Positions 50,162-60,100 of a DNA stretch of 64,000 bases are shown one piece after another; the stretch's first letter is position 1, and each line of letters starts with the position of its first letter. The notes under the pieces were generated by a model that had not been told where the DNA came from, did not search any database, and saw nothing but the letters and a program-made list of their open reading frames with translations. The translations under genes and the position numbers were made by a program. Origin of the DNA: Eggerthellaceae bacterium (GTDB lineage: Bacteria; Actinomycetota; Coriobacteriia; Coriobacteriales; Eggerthellaceae); the NCBI GenBank assembly GCA_022791455.1, contig JAAVZC010000006.1, forward strand, positions 1-64,000. Direction: 5' to 3'.

Positions 50162-52660
50162 TTATACCTCCTCTTCGTACTTCTCCACCGCCACCAGCGT
50201 GTCGAACGGCGTGTTGGTGGGGAAGAAATGGGTGCAGGCCAGAGATGTCACGTCGGCGTAGTGGCCGGCCTTGTACTGGTCGTCCAGCCAGGTGTGCTCG
50301 GTCCAGGCGGTGCCGGGGCGCATGCTGGGATCCAGATGCAGCTTCAGCACCACGAAGCCGCGGTCGTTGTAGCACTTCACGTAGTCGTTCTCGGCCAGGC
50401 CGTACTTCTCCGCGTCGATGGGGTTCATCTCGATGGTGGGCTCCGGCTGAATCTCCAGCAGCCACGGGCACTTCGCGAAGGCGGTGTGCACCTTGAACTT
50501 GTCGCGATGGGTCATGAGGTTCAGCGGGTACTTCTCCCGCAGCGGATTGGTGTCGTAGTCTTCCAGCTGGTCGCTTTGGAAGGGCAACGCGTAGAGCTCC
50601 CTGTCCAGCTCACGGCTCTTGTCGAACTCCGGCACCGGGTTCTCGAAGAAGAACTCCGCGCGGCCGGTTTCAGTGGCGAAGGGGATGAACTGGTTGCCGT
50701 AGTAGAACTCGTCCGGCGCCATCTTCATGTGCTTCTGCTGCTTCAGGGTTTCCCAGGTGACGCCGTATTGGTCGCGGGCGACGTCGGTGTCCAGGAACAT
50801 GGCGTGGATTTCCGCGTTCGTGAACTCGAACTCGGGGCCCAGGTCCATGCCCAGCCCCAGCAGGCTGATGATCTCGGTGTCCGGCTTCGATTCGAATTGC
50901 GGCGGAATGCACTCATCGTTGAAATCCAGATAGTCGTTGGGGCAGGTGCGGTAGGTTTCGTATTCGAACCAATGGGGCACCGGCAGCACCACGTCGGAGT
51001 ACTTCGCGGTGTCGGACCAGACGGTGTCGGCGGTGATGAGTAGCTCTACTTCCTCGAAAGCTTCGCGCAAAGCAGTGGTGCCGGAGTAGCTGCCCAGGGG
51101 GTTGCCCGCATAGAAGAAGATGCTCTTCAGGTGCATCGGCTGGCCACACCATTGCTGCTCTTCCATGATCTGGGGAATGTAGCTCATATTGGTGGTGGCA
51201 CCTGGTTTCATCTTGCTGGTGACCACGGTCATCCAGTTGTCGCCGGCGAATCCGGTGGTGGCACCAGCCAGGTTGCCGGTGATGCCCATACCCGGCTGCC
51301 CAATCTGGCCCGATACCAGAGGCAGCACGCACAGGGCATGGGAGGCGCCGTCCCCATTCCCGCGATGATCGATGCCGAAACCTGTGTGCAGCATAGTGGG
51401 GCCTTCCAAGTACAGCTCTGCTAGCTGGACGATAGTGTCTTCCGGAATTTCCGTCTTGGCGGACGCGGCGGAGATGTCCCATTCGTCGCAGCGCTCGAGC
51501 AGCATGGTGTAGGCGGTCTTGCAAGGGATGCCGTTAACTTCGAACGTTCCCTCAACAGCCGGCGCGGCAATATCACGCAGAAGCCCCGGCTGACCGTCGG
51601 GCCCTATGGCCACAATCGGATAGCTGCCTTCGCCCTCGCTCGTGCCTAAACCAAAGCCGCCTCCGGTAACAGCGCCCGCTTCCCGTTCCGCTTCGATACC
51701 CGCCTCGTCGGAGCGCAGGAACGTGAGGGTGTCCTGGCGTACCAGGAACGGCGCCACCGTCATCGAGGCCAAGTAGGCTTGGTCGTCCTTGCCGTTCTCA
51801 TGCCAATAGCGAACCATGGCCATGGCCAGCGCGGCATCGGTGCCCGGCTTAATCGGCACCCATAGGTCCGCTTTTTGCGCCGCAACAGTGAAGGTGGGAT
51901 CGATCACGATCAAGCGGCCGCCGCGGTCCCGTGACGCCATGAGGTACTTCCAGCGGTTGAAAGTGCCGATGGAGGCGTTGCAACCCCAGATGAAAGTGGT
52001 ATGGGCATTCACCTGGTCTTTTCGGCTGTTTCCCACCATGTACAGCGACATGCCCAGCATCTTCCAGGAGTAGTTGAGCATGGTCATGTCGTTTTCCTGA
52101 GCGATCTTGGTGGCACCCAGGCTGTTGAACAGGCGCATGTACACGTAGTAATTCTGCGCGTAGGTGCCGGCGCCATAGGAATAGGCAATCGACGAGTCGC
52201 CGAACTCCTTCTGGTACTGCTTCCAGTGGTCGCAGATGTAGCTGATGGCTTCGTCCCAGCTGATGCGCTCGAACTCACCGCCGCCGCGCGGAGTGCCCTC
52301 GACGCGGCGCATGGGGAATTGGATCCGCTCCGGGGCGTAGATGCGCTGGGTGTGGGTGTAGCCGCGGGCACAGATGAGGTTCTCCATGGGGTCCTCGTCC
52401 ACCGTCGGACCGGTCTTCACCACCTTGCCCTCGCGCACCGTCACCTTAATGCGACAGCCGCCGCCGCAGTTGCCACGGCAGAGCCCCTGGTAAATCTCCT
52501 CCTTCGCGGATTCCCCTTCCGCGATGGCCGGTGCTGCCTCCAGCGCAACGCCCGCGATGGCCGCCGCCCCTGCGGTAGCCGCCGTGGCCTTCAGGAACGA
52601 CCGGCGGGTAAGCCCCCGCTTCGCCCCTTCTTGCACCGTGGCGCGTGTTTCCTCCTTCAT
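50162..52660 (-). CDS. Tat-exported molybdopterin oxidoreductase, second operon
   Basis: 832 residues. Tat signal LTRRSFLKATAATAG near residues 17-31, [4Fe-4S] site CRGNCGGGCRIKV with the fourth Cys in ICARG, cofactor segments FERISWDEAISYI, HTTFIWGCNASIG and KADLWVPIKPGTD, then the C-terminal beta-barrel domain. Same superfamily as the protein at 24184 but clearly diverged, so probably a different acceptor. ATG at 52660 after GAGGAGGGAA; an upstream start eight codons earlier is less likely. No TorD-type chaperone is encoded here. A TetR gene just upstream on the same strand is the likely regulator. Confidence 0.9.
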   Translation of the reverse strand: MKEETRATVQEGAKRGLTRRSFLKATAATAGAAAIAGVALEAAPAIAEGESAKEEIYQGLCRGNCGGGCRIKVTVREGKVVKTGPTVDEDPMENLICARGYTHTQRIYAPERIQFPMRRVEGTPRGGGEFERISWDEAISYICDHWKQYQKEFGDSSIAYSYGAGTYAQNYYVYMRLFNSLGATKIAQENDMTMLNYSWKMLGMSLYMVGNSRKDQVNAHTTFIWGCNASIGTFNRWKYLMASRDRGGRLIVIDPTFTVAAQKADLWVPIKPGTDAALAMAMVRYWHENGKDDQAYLASMTVAPFLVRQDTLTFLRSDEAGIEAEREAGAVTGGGFGLGTSEGEGSYPIVAIGPDGQPGLLRDIAAPAVEGTFEVNGIPCKTAYTMLLERCDEWDISAASAKTEIPEDTIVQLAELYLEGPTMLHTGFGIDHRGNGDGASHALCVLPLVSGQIGQPGMGITGNLAGATTGFAGDNWMTVVTSKMKPGATTNMSYIPQIMEEQQWCGQPMHLKSIFFYAGNPLGSYSGTTALREAFEEVELLITADTVWSDTAKYSDVVLPVPHWFEYETYRTCPNDYLDFNDECIPPQFESKPDTEIISLLGLGMDLGPEFEFTNAEIHAMFLDTDVARDQYGVTWETLKQQKHMKMAPDEFYYGNQFIPFATETGRAEFFFENPVPEFDKSRELDRELYALPFQSDQLEDYDTNPLREKYPLNLMTHRDKFKVHTAFAKCPWLLEIQPEPTIEMNPIDAEKYGLAENDYVKCYNDRGFVVLKLHLDPSMRPGTAWTEHTWLDDQYKAGHYADVTSLACTHFFPTNTPFDTLVAVEKYEEEV

Positions 52661-52832
52661 ATTCCCTCCTCTCTCGTCGCGCATGCGACGATGCGGACAC
52701 AGGGCCTTTCGGCCTCATTTGCATCCTATGAGGGATTGAAGGGGCGCCTCAACGGGCGTTTTTCCCAGGTTTTTCCTTGACATGGCCCGTTTGGCGAAAG
52801 TTGCGCGCGACATGTCCGAAACGGGGCGTTTT

Positions 52833-52849
52833 GGGACAAGAGGTGTCCC
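52833..52849. promoter_or_regulatory. Inverted repeat between tetR and the second reductase operon
   Basis: GGGACA-AGAGG-TGTCCC, 10 bases after the TetR stop. Two GACATG-type repeats with neighbouring GTTT or GAAAC blocks follow at 52779 and 52810. Any could be the TetR site. Confidence 0.4.
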
Positions 52850-52858
52850 GCCCGGCGC

Positions 52859-53419
52859 TTAAACAGACAAGTCGGCGCCCGAGGGCGAGCCGTCGTAGAC
52901 CCACTTGATCACCAGGTCCACCACCCGTTCGGGCGAGAGGACAAAGTCGTTCTGCAGCCACCAACATAGCACCGTGGCGGTGATGCCGCTGTAAAGCGTG
53001 ACCACGAAATCCATCTCTCGCTCATCGGTGATATCGTCCTTTTCGTAGGGAACAGTGCCGATCCACTTCCCCGCCGCCATCACCTGCTCCGAAAGCCACG
53101 GCAATCCCAGTACCTTCGCCACGCTGGTGTAGAACGCGCGCCGGTCGTAGAAGGCGGAATAGGCGTGAAGCAGCAGTATACGAGCCGAATCGTTGAAGGG
53201 GGCGGCGGAAAGCACCGAGAGCACAGTGGCCGTGGGAGCTGCGATGTCCGCCCGCAGCTGAGCCGTCACCACGTCTTCCTTGCTGGCGAAATGGCGGGAG
53301 AATGTTTTGCGCGAGAGGCCCGCTTCGTCGCAGATGCCCTGGACGGAAATGGCGTCGTAGGGGAAGCGCTCCATGAACGTCAGCAGCGCCTTACGAATCT
53401 TCTCTTCAGCATCAGCCAT
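52859..53419 (-). CDS. TetR/AcrR-family regulator
   Basis: 186 residues with the N-terminal helix-turn-helix DAISVQGICDEAGLSRKTFS and RHFASKEDV (residues of about 22-50), and a helical ligand domain rich in aromatic residues. Start at 53419 after AAGAGGGG. It lies directly upstream of the second molybdoreductase operon on the same strand, 198 bases before it, so local control is likely; the ligand may be the enzyme's substrate. That is inference. Confidence 0.88.
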   Translation of the reverse strand: MADAEEKIRKALLTFMERFPYDAISVQGICDEAGLSRKTFSRHFASKEDVVTAQLRADIAAPTATVLSVLSAAPFNDSARILLLHAYSAFYDRRAFYTSVAKVLGLPWLSEQVMAAGKWIGTVPYEKDDITDEREMDFVVTLYSGITATVLCWWLQNDFVLSPERVVDLVIKWVYDGSPSGADLSV

Positions 53420-53480
53420 GGGGCCCCTCTTCCCTTGCGTGCCGGCGAATTATGAGCGATGCCATTATAGCAATGGCGCG

Positions 53481-54287
53481 TTATTCCTCGAACCAGATGT
53501 TGAGGTCGACGTTGGTGGGGATGCCGGGGATTTCGCCGGTGCAGCTGTATTGCCAGATTTGGAAACTGAGGGGCGCCGTCGGGGTGGGGGCGTTGTACTC
53601 CGCCAGCCAAAGGGGCGTGGCGTCGCGCAGCTCTTGCGACAGCTGGAAGAGGCTACGGCGGTTGCCGTAGATGAGCGGCTGGAAACCGGCGGCCTCGACA
53701 GCGCGGCAGAAGGCCTGGGCGTTGGCGGTCAGCTGGTCGGAGCCCAGGGAGTTCGCGCGGGCGCCTTCCATTTCCACCGGCTCGTGGTCGTAGGCGATGA
53801 TGGAGATGCCGGCCCCCTGGCGATTCGCCTCCTGCACCTGGGCGATGGCGAAGGCGGCTTCCTCTTGAGCCTCCTCTTCGCTCACCGCTTGGGAGAAGAA
53901 GTAGCTTTCCACCTGGATGCCGGCCCGGGCCGCTCCTTCGATGTTCACGAAAAAGTAGTCATCCTCTCCGACGACCCCTTCGGTAGCGCCGCGATAGCCG
54001 ATGCGCGCGAAGGCGAACTCCACGCCGGCTTCGGCCACTTGCAGCCAATCGATGAACTGCTGGTGCTCCGACACGTCGATGCCCCAGCGCGAGCGCAGCT
54101 GGTCGCCTTCGAAATAGTCCCAGCGCAGGTCGCCCCGCTGCAGACCCTCCCAGTTGTAGGGGCTGACGAAGGTGGGGGCTTCTTCCTCGCCACCTGCGGA
54201 GGCGCCCGACGGCGCACAGCCGAACGCCGCACCAGCTACCAGGGCCGCCGCGCCCGCTACGAATGTCCTTCGGTCGAGCAACCTCAT
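53481..54287 (-). CDS. GH25 lysozyme-type lipoprotein
   Basis: Cell-wall hydrolase of 268 residues. N-terminal DRRTFVAG (Tat-like) with lipobox GAAFGC at residue 24 suggests export and lipid anchoring. The GH25 barrel shows WGIDVSEHQ (catalytic Asp), FAFARIGYRG, YFFSQAV and IAYDHEP with the second acid pair, ending LSFQIWQYSCTGEIPGI. The start overlaps the folD stop in ATGA, an odd pairing of wall and folate genes. Alternative: a binding protein lacking activity, but the acids are present. Confidence 0.87.
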   Translation of the reverse strand: MRLLDRRTFVAGAAALVAGAAFGCAPSGASAGGEEEAPTFVSPYNWEGLQRGDLRWDYFEGDQLRSRWGIDVSEHQQFIDWLQVAEAGVEFAFARIGYRGATEGVVGEDDYFFVNIEGAARAGIQVESYFFSQAVSEEEAQEEAAFAIAQVQEANRQGAGISIIAYDHEPVEMEGARANSLGSDQLTANAQAFCRAVEAAGFQPLIYGNRRSLFQLSQELRDATPLWLAEYNAPTPTAPLSFQIWQYSCTGEIPGIPTNVDLNIWFEE

Positions 54288-55180
54288 GCGCGCGCGGCCG
54301 CTTCCACCACGTGGCGCATAAGCACCGCCGTGGTCACCGAGCCAACACCGCGCGGCACCGGCGTAATGGCCTCCACCACCGGCTCTGCTTCGGCGAAATG
54401 CACGTCACCGCACAGGTTACCCTCTTCGTCCACATTAATGCCCACGTCCAGGATGATCTGGCCGTTTGCGAAATATTCCAACCCGTAGGCGCGGGGGCGA
54501 CCGGTGGCGTAGACCACAATGTCCGCCTCGCGGCAGATGGCGGGCAAGTCGGCGCTGCGGGAATGGCACAGGGTGACCGTGGCGTTGCGGGCCAGCAGCA
54601 GCATGGCCACCGGCTTGCCAATTACCAGGCTGCGGCCCACCACGGCGATGTTCTTCCCCTCGGGGTTGATGCCGTAGTGGTCCAGGATTTCCACACAGGC
54701 TTGCGCGGTGCAGGGCGGGAAGCCCACGCCGGTGTCCATGAACACGCCGGCCAGAGACGCCGCCGTGATGCCGTCGACGTCTTTCGCCGGCCTGAGTGCG
54801 TTGCAGATGCGCTCCTCGTTCACGCCCTCTGGCAGCGGGCGCAGCAGCAGGCAGCCGTGGATGGAAGGGTCGAGGTTGATGCGCTCGACGGTGTCGAACA
54901 GCTGGCGCTCAAGGCTCGAGGCTATCTGGGCCGGGCCGTCTCCTTTGGGGCCCGGCAGAATGTCGCCGATGGCGGGCAGCACGAACTTGCGCACCTCGAT
55001 GCCCAGCGCTTCCGCCCGCTTGCAGGCGCCGCGCTCGTAGGAGAGGTCGTCGGGACGCTCGCCCACGCGCACAATGGCCAGCGTCGGTTGCACGCCGCGC
55101 TCCTTGAGCTCTTCCACCTGCGCCGCCGTCGCCTCCGAAAGGCCATCCCCCACCGGCTTCCCCAAAAGCAAATCAGCCAT
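54284..55180 (-). CDS. folD: FolD-type methylene-THF dehydrogenase lacking cyclohydrolase residues
   Basis: 298 residues of the FolD fold: LAIVRVGERPDDLSYERGAC, KDVDGITAAS, FPPCTAQACVEIL, the NADP site VVGRSLVIGKPVA and ITPVPRGVGSVTTAVL. Aligned with E. coli FolD, the essential Lys54 (YVASKRK) is Ala here (YERGACK), and the Gln of VQLPLP is Arg (LLRPLP). In the human homologue Lys56 is needed for the cyclohydrolase step. So this protein may be a dehydrogenase only, and a cyclodeaminase/cyclohydrolase-family gene sits just upstream. ATG at 55180 after TTTGGAG; a GTG two codons up is possible. Confidence 0.88.
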   Translation of the reverse strand: MADLLLGKPVGDGLSEATAAQVEELKERGVQPTLAIVRVGERPDDLSYERGACKRAEALGIEVRKFVLPAIGDILPGPKGDGPAQIASSLERQLFDTVERINLDPSIHGCLLLRPLPEGVNEERICNALRPAKDVDGITAASLAGVFMDTGVGFPPCTAQACVEILDHYGINPEGKNIAVVGRSLVIGKPVAMLLLARNATVTLCHSRSADLPAICREADIVVYATGRPRAYGLEYFANGQIILDVGINVDEEGNLCGDVHFAEAEPVVEAITPVPRGVGSVTTAVLMRHVVEAAARA

Positions 55181-55213
55181 TGTCACTCCAAACTATCCAA
55201 ATACGTCCACCCC

Positions 55214-55310
55214 TGTCATCCTGAGCGGAGCGCGAAGTGCGGAGTCGAAGGATCTCTCCAGCCGAAAAGATCTCTCCACTCCGGCCTTCGGCCTCCGGTC
55301 GAGATGACAG
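55214..55310. repeat. Dispersed palindromic repeat, full but imperfect copy
   Basis: TGTCATCCTGAGCGGAGCG on the left, but the right end reads CGGTCGAGATGACA, so the arms no longer match perfectly. It fills the gap between fchA and folD within the operon. Confidence 0.8.
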
Positions 55311-55311
55311 T

Positions 55312-55926
55312 CTAGCTATCCAAACTATCCACCACGAAGGCGTAAATTTCGTCCGCGAGGATTTCGCCTTCGGACAGCAAATGGTCCATGCGGGCGCGAT
55401 AGTCCTGCGCGTCCGCTTCGCTTGCCAGCGATCCCACGTTGATCAGCACATTCAGACTGGCGCCCTGCAGCGCCGCCTTCGCGAACACCGCCGCCACGCC
55501 GGCGTCGGAACGGGCCATGCGGCTGCCGTTGCGGGCCATGAAGTCGGTTTCCACCAGCGCGGCCACGCACTCGGCCATGATCTGCAGCGGCACCTCAGTG
55601 GCACCCACAAGCGCCTGCTGCAGGGCGGCCTCTTTAGCCTGCTGCTCTTCCGGCGTCTCCTTCGGCATACGATAGGCGGCAGCCAGCGGCGCAAACGCCT
55701 GCGCGTCAGCGTCGATCAGCTGAAGCAGTCGGCCGCGAATGGCCTCCAACCGCTGCAACGACGCGCGCACTTCCGGCTCCACCGCGCGGAAGGACTTCTT
55801 CCCCACCGTGAGGTTGCCCACCATGCTGGCCAGCGCCGTCGCCAGCGCCCCGCAGTAAGCAGCCGCCCCGCCGCCGCCCGGAGTGGGCGCCGCCGAAGCC
55901 AACTCGTCGATAAACATGGTATCCAC
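55312..55926 (-). CDS. fchA: Cyclodeaminase/cyclohydrolase family protein (FchA-like)
   Basis: 204 residues of the formiminotetrahydrofolate cyclodeaminase fold: ELASAAPTPGGGGAAAYCGALATAL, the folate-binding signature, then a helical body with DADAQAFAPLAAAYRMP and the ALVGATEVPLQI segment. Standalone members in anaerobes act as methenyl-THF cyclohydrolase. Its place directly upstream of a FolD that lacks the cyclohydrolase residues supports that role over histidine breakdown, for which no hut genes are seen. GTG at 55926 after AAAGGA; ATG three codons later is an alternative. Confidence 0.85.
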   Translation of the reverse strand: MDTMFIDELASAAPTPGGGGAAAYCGALATALASMVGNLTVGKKSFRAVEPEVRASLQRLEAIRGRLLQLIDADAQAFAPLAAAYRMPKETPEEQQAKEAALQQALVGATEVPLQIMAECVAALVETDFMARNGSRMARSDAGVAAVFAKAALQGASLNVLINVGSLASEADAQDYRARMDHLLSEGEILADEIYAFVVDSLDS

Positions 55927-56025
55927 AGCGAATCCTTTCGAATCGTGAGCCCCCAGTTTACCGCAGCGGCTGCAAGGCTCCTGCGTTCACAAACCGAAAC
56001 ACCGCATGTTTGTGACCATGCGGTC

Positions 56026-56820
56026 CTACAAACTCAAACGCTTTGAGAAAGTGGGGGTGTAGCTTTCCAGGGTTTGGACTTTGACGGATTGGCCGGGACG
56101 GGGGGCGTGGACGTATTGGCCGTCGCCGACGTAAATGGCCACGTGGTATATGCCGCTGCCGCTGCCCCAGAACAACAGGTCGCCCAGCTGCAGTTCATCG
56201 AAGGAAACGCTTTCGCCCTCCCCCGCCTGCGCTGCGGCCGTGCGCGGCATTTCATAGCCGTAGATCTGCGCCACACAGTATTTCACCAGGCCCGAGCAGT
56301 CGAACCCGCCCGGTGCGGCCCCGCCGCTCACATACGGCGTACCCACTTGCGCGAGCGCCGTGTCCACCAGCGCCTGCCGCTGCGCCGCCGCTTCCGCAGC
56401 ACGCCGCTCTTCTTCGGCAATGCGGGCGCGCTCCTCGGCCTCTTCCTGCATGGCCGCCTCGATGTAGGCCAGCTCTATCTCTTTGGTTTTCTGCCGCTCG
56501 GCTTCGGCGGCCAGATTCTCAATGGAAACGCCCAGCTCTCCCATGCTTTCCAGCTGCGGAGACGCCTCGGCGAAGTTCTTGGTGATTTCCGCAGCCGCCT
56601 GAACAGGCGAGCGCCCCTCCACCTTCGCGGGAGAACGGTCCGCTTCAGAGGGAATTTGCTCGACAAGAGCATCGACCGTCGCCGCAACGTCGGGCGAATC
56701 GGGAGTCAGGGGCGAATCCGCGAACGCGGCGCCAGGCTGCAGAAGAAGAAGGGTGCCGGAGAGGGCGGCGGCCGCGCCCAGGTGGCGCAGCGAATGCGAG
56801 AGAAGGGAAGGGTACCGCAC
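56026..56820 (-). CDS. Secreted NlpC/P60 endopeptidase with coiled coil
   Basis: Peptidoglycan peptide hydrolase of 264 residues. Signal peptide at residues 1-35 (ending GAAFA-DS), a linker, a Glu/Ala-rich coiled coil at about 100-150, then the NlpC/P60 domain with Cys in GGFDCSGLVKY, His in YHVAIYVG and the third polar residue in YVHAP. GTG start at 56820 after AAAGGAACC. Likely monocistronic. Confidence 0.9.
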   Translation of the reverse strand: MRYPSLLSHSLRHLGAAAALSGTLLLLQPGAAFADSPLTPDSPDVAATVDALVEQIPSEADRSPAKVEGRSPVQAAAEITKNFAEASPQLESMGELGVSIENLAAEAERQKTKEIELAYIEAAMQEEAEERARIAEEERRAAEAAAQRQALVDTALAQVGTPYVSGGAAPGGFDCSGLVKYCVAQIYGYEMPRTAAAQAGEGESVSFDELQLGDLLFWGSGSGIYHVAIYVGDGQYVHAPRPGQSVKVQTLESYTPTFSKRLSL

Positions 56821-57063
56821 ATGGTTCCTTTCGTCGGCCGATGACGGGCATCACCGGCGGCCAACGCAGGGGCCAAGCCGCACCGCTTCTGAACGCTTTC
56901 GCGGGGCCTCTGCGACCAACGGGCGAAAACGCTATCAATCAGTTATGGGGCGGTTATGAACGACCGCCCATTTCACAAGACCCCCGCGAACCCTCCACGC
57001 CCCGGCCGCAAACCTTACGCAGCCCCTTCAGGAAATGCCCACGGGGAATACACAAGAGAGGGA
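56821..57063. other. Intergenic stretch, no gene
   Basis: Upstream region of the NlpC/P60 gene. No open frame with a good start, no repeat beyond the fragment that follows. Presumably holds that gene's promoter, which I could not place. Confidence 0.4.
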
Positions 57064-57090
57064 AAGATCCTTCGCTTCGCTCAGGATGAC
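57064..57090. repeat. Dispersed palindromic repeat, short remnant
   Basis: AAGATCCTTCGCTTCGCTC and CTCAGGATGAC only; the rest is lost. Confidence 0.7.
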
Positions 57091-57091
57091 G

Positions 57092-57132
57092 TAAAAAGCG
57101 AAAGGAGCAGCTGGGTCGGGGCTGCTCCTTTC
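57092..57132 (-). terminator. Terminator of giant surface protein 2
   Basis: GAAAGGAGCAGC/GCTGCTCCTTTC followed on the minus strand by GCTTTTTAC, 29 bases after the stop. Confidence 0.8.
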
Positions 57133-57160
57133 TCGGGTCGGGATATGTCGTTGTTAGGGC

Positions 57161-60100
57161 CTAGAAGGTCTGTCGCCTTTTGCGCCAGGCGAACAGGGCC
57201 AGCAGCAGGGCCGCAACCGCGGCGCCGCTCAAGCCGGCAACCGTGGTGCCGTTGAAGTCGCCGGTCTTGGCCAGGCTCTTGTCCAGGCTGGGGCGCACTT
57301 TGCTGGTGGCGCTCACCTTGGCGGACGGGTACACCTTATCCGGATTCGAGATACCGGCATGGGTGGCCTCGTAAGCCGGCCAACCCTGGCTGGGGGTGAA
57401 CTTGGTGCCCGGCTGCGCCTTGTTGTTCAGCTCGTCACCGGGAATACCGCTGGGCAGCGAACCGTAGGCCTTCGCAATGTTGCCCACGTCGGAGTCCAGC
57501 GCCTCTTCGCCAATCTCGGCGTCGAAGATGAAGCGCACGTTGGTGCCACCTTCCACGTCGCCCATGTTCACCGCCAGGATGCGGGTAGAGGCGTCGTAGG
57601 CGTTGTCGGGAACGGCCACCTCGGTGCCGTCGGCCAGAATCACCTTGAAGCTGCCGGCGATGGGCTCCACGCCCACCGGCACGTCATCGCGCACCACCAC
57701 GGCCATCCAAGCGGAATCTACCTGGGAGTTCGCCACGGTAATGGTGTAGCGCACCTTGTCGCCCACGTAGGTGTAACCGTCGGTGTGGTCCAGGTTCTCG
57801 GCCGTCTTGGTGATGGTGATGTTGCTCATGTTCGGGTCGGAGGGCAGCACCACGCCAGGGGACGCAGGATTGTCCTCGTTGTCGCCGGTGATGGGCAGCT
57901 CCTCGATGAACTCGTCCAGGTCCTCCGGCGTCATGCCGGTCTTGTCGCCCCAGAACGGATCGCTCGGGTCAACGCCACCGGGCTGGTCTTCCTTGTCGTC
58001 GGGAGTGCCGTTCTTGTCCTCGTCGATGTTGGTGTCCGGCTTGCCGTCACCGGTGGTGTCAACGTTCACATCCGGCTTTCCGTCGCCGTTGGTGTCCACG
58101 TTCACATCGGGCACCAGGTCGGTGTCGGGGGTGATGGGGTCGGGCTTGCCATCGCCGTCCTTGTCGATGATGTTCACATCCGGCTTCGGCCAAGTTTCCG
58201 GGTCAGTCGGGTCAATCGACGGGTCGGTGGGATCGATGTAGTCCGGCTTGCCGTCGCCGTCCTTGTCCACAATGTTGATGTCCGGCTCGCCGTCGCCGTC
58301 GGTGTCGATGTTCACATCCGGAATACCGTCGCCGTCGATGTCCACGTTCACGCTAGGCTTCGTGGGGTCAGGGTTCGGATCCTTGCCCGGCACGTTCTTG
58401 TCCAGGTCGTCGGGGTCGGTGGGCAACACCGGCTTCTTGTCCGGATCGCTCGGGTCCACCGGGTTGTTCGGATAATGGGGCTTGTCCGGGTTGCTCGGGT
58501 CAGACGGATCGCCGCCCGGGTTGCTCGGGTCGCTGGGGTCGGACGGGTCGCTCGGGTCGTTCGGCTTGTCCTTGTCCGGATCCTTCTCCTTCGTCGGCTG
58601 ATCGCCGGAAGAAACCGCCACATTGTCCGCGCCGCCCTCACGCGCGTCGGAGCCCACCTTCGTCTTGAAGGTCACGGTGGCCGTTTCGCCGTAATAGAGG
58701 TCGCCCACATACAGGCCAATGGCGTTCAAGCTGGCGTTGTAGGCGGAATCCGTCACCTTCAGCGGCTTGCCCTCAGAATCCACGCCGGAAATCGAACCAG
58801 CCACATAGGTGACGCCCTTCGGCAGCGGGTCCAGCACAAACGCGTTGTACAGGCAGCTGTCGGGGGTCTTGTTGGTCACCACAATGGTGAACTCAAGCTC
58901 GTCGCCCACCAGCGCGCGGTCGGAGTTGCTGCGAGACAGATTCTTGACCGTCTTCGTCACCTTCAGATCACCCGGGGCAACGTCGTCGGGAATGACCGTG
59001 AGAGGAGCGGGATCTTCGGCATTAATGTTCGCATCGGGAATATCCCGCTTCGCTCCAGGGTTGGTGCCGCTCGTGTCCGGGTTCTCGTTGATGCCGTAGG
59101 TGCCGTCGGCCGAGGGGCTGTTCTCAATCTCCACCGGGTCTTTGTGATCCTTGTCGCGATCAGACGTACCGGGGTTCACGGTTGCGTTGAAGCGCACAGC
59201 CAGCGAATGGCCGCCGTACACGCTGGAGTCGGTCTTGAAGACCACCTTGCCATCCTTGATGGTATAGGTGCTGGGGTCCGGCTTCACCCAAACAGGCTCA
59301 GGCTGCGGAATGGGGTTGCCGTCCTCGTCCACTTCCGGAGTATCGGAGGGAGTGGGGTAATTGATGGCCACTTCGATGGAATCCGGGTCGATGGTCACGT
59401 TTTCGGACGTCACGTCGGACACCTCGGGCGTCTGCCACGCGGTACCGGCTGCCGTGTTGGAAGCGACGACGGTGTAGCGAACGGTGTCGCCCGGCTGCGC
59501 CATGCCGTCCGGCGCCACATCGGCATCGGGAGTGGCAGGGTTGCCCAGGTTCTCGGTCTCCACCTTTACGTCGATCTTCGGCGCGTCGCCGGGGTTCGGG
59601 TACACGGTCACGTCGAAGTTGAAGGTGGACTTGGTGTAGCCGCCGGTAGCCTTCTGGACCATGGTCACCTTGGACGCGCCGGCGCTCACCATGTCGAAGG
59701 TCACCTTGTACTGCAGGTTGTCGCCGTTGCGCACCGGGTTGCCGTTGGCATCCGTGACCAGCTCCGGCTTGATTACGTCGATCACCGCGCCATCGCTATT
59801 GGTAATTTCGAAAGCGCCGAAGCTGGGCGAGTTGATGGTGAACTCAATCTTGCCGTTGTTGGTGCCGTAGGTGCCGGTGACGGTGTAGTTCTTCACCAGT
59901 TCTTTGTTGGACGGGTTGCTGGGGTCGGAAGGATTGCCGCCCGGGTTATCCGGGTCGGTAGGATCGCCGCCGGGGTTGTCCGGGTCGGTGGGGTCATCCT
60001 CCACCACGGTGCTGCCAGGACCAGGCGTCACGCCGGAGTCGGGCGTTACCTGCTCAACCTCGATCTCCTCCAGCAGGTTGTTGTCCTCCAAGCCGAGAGA

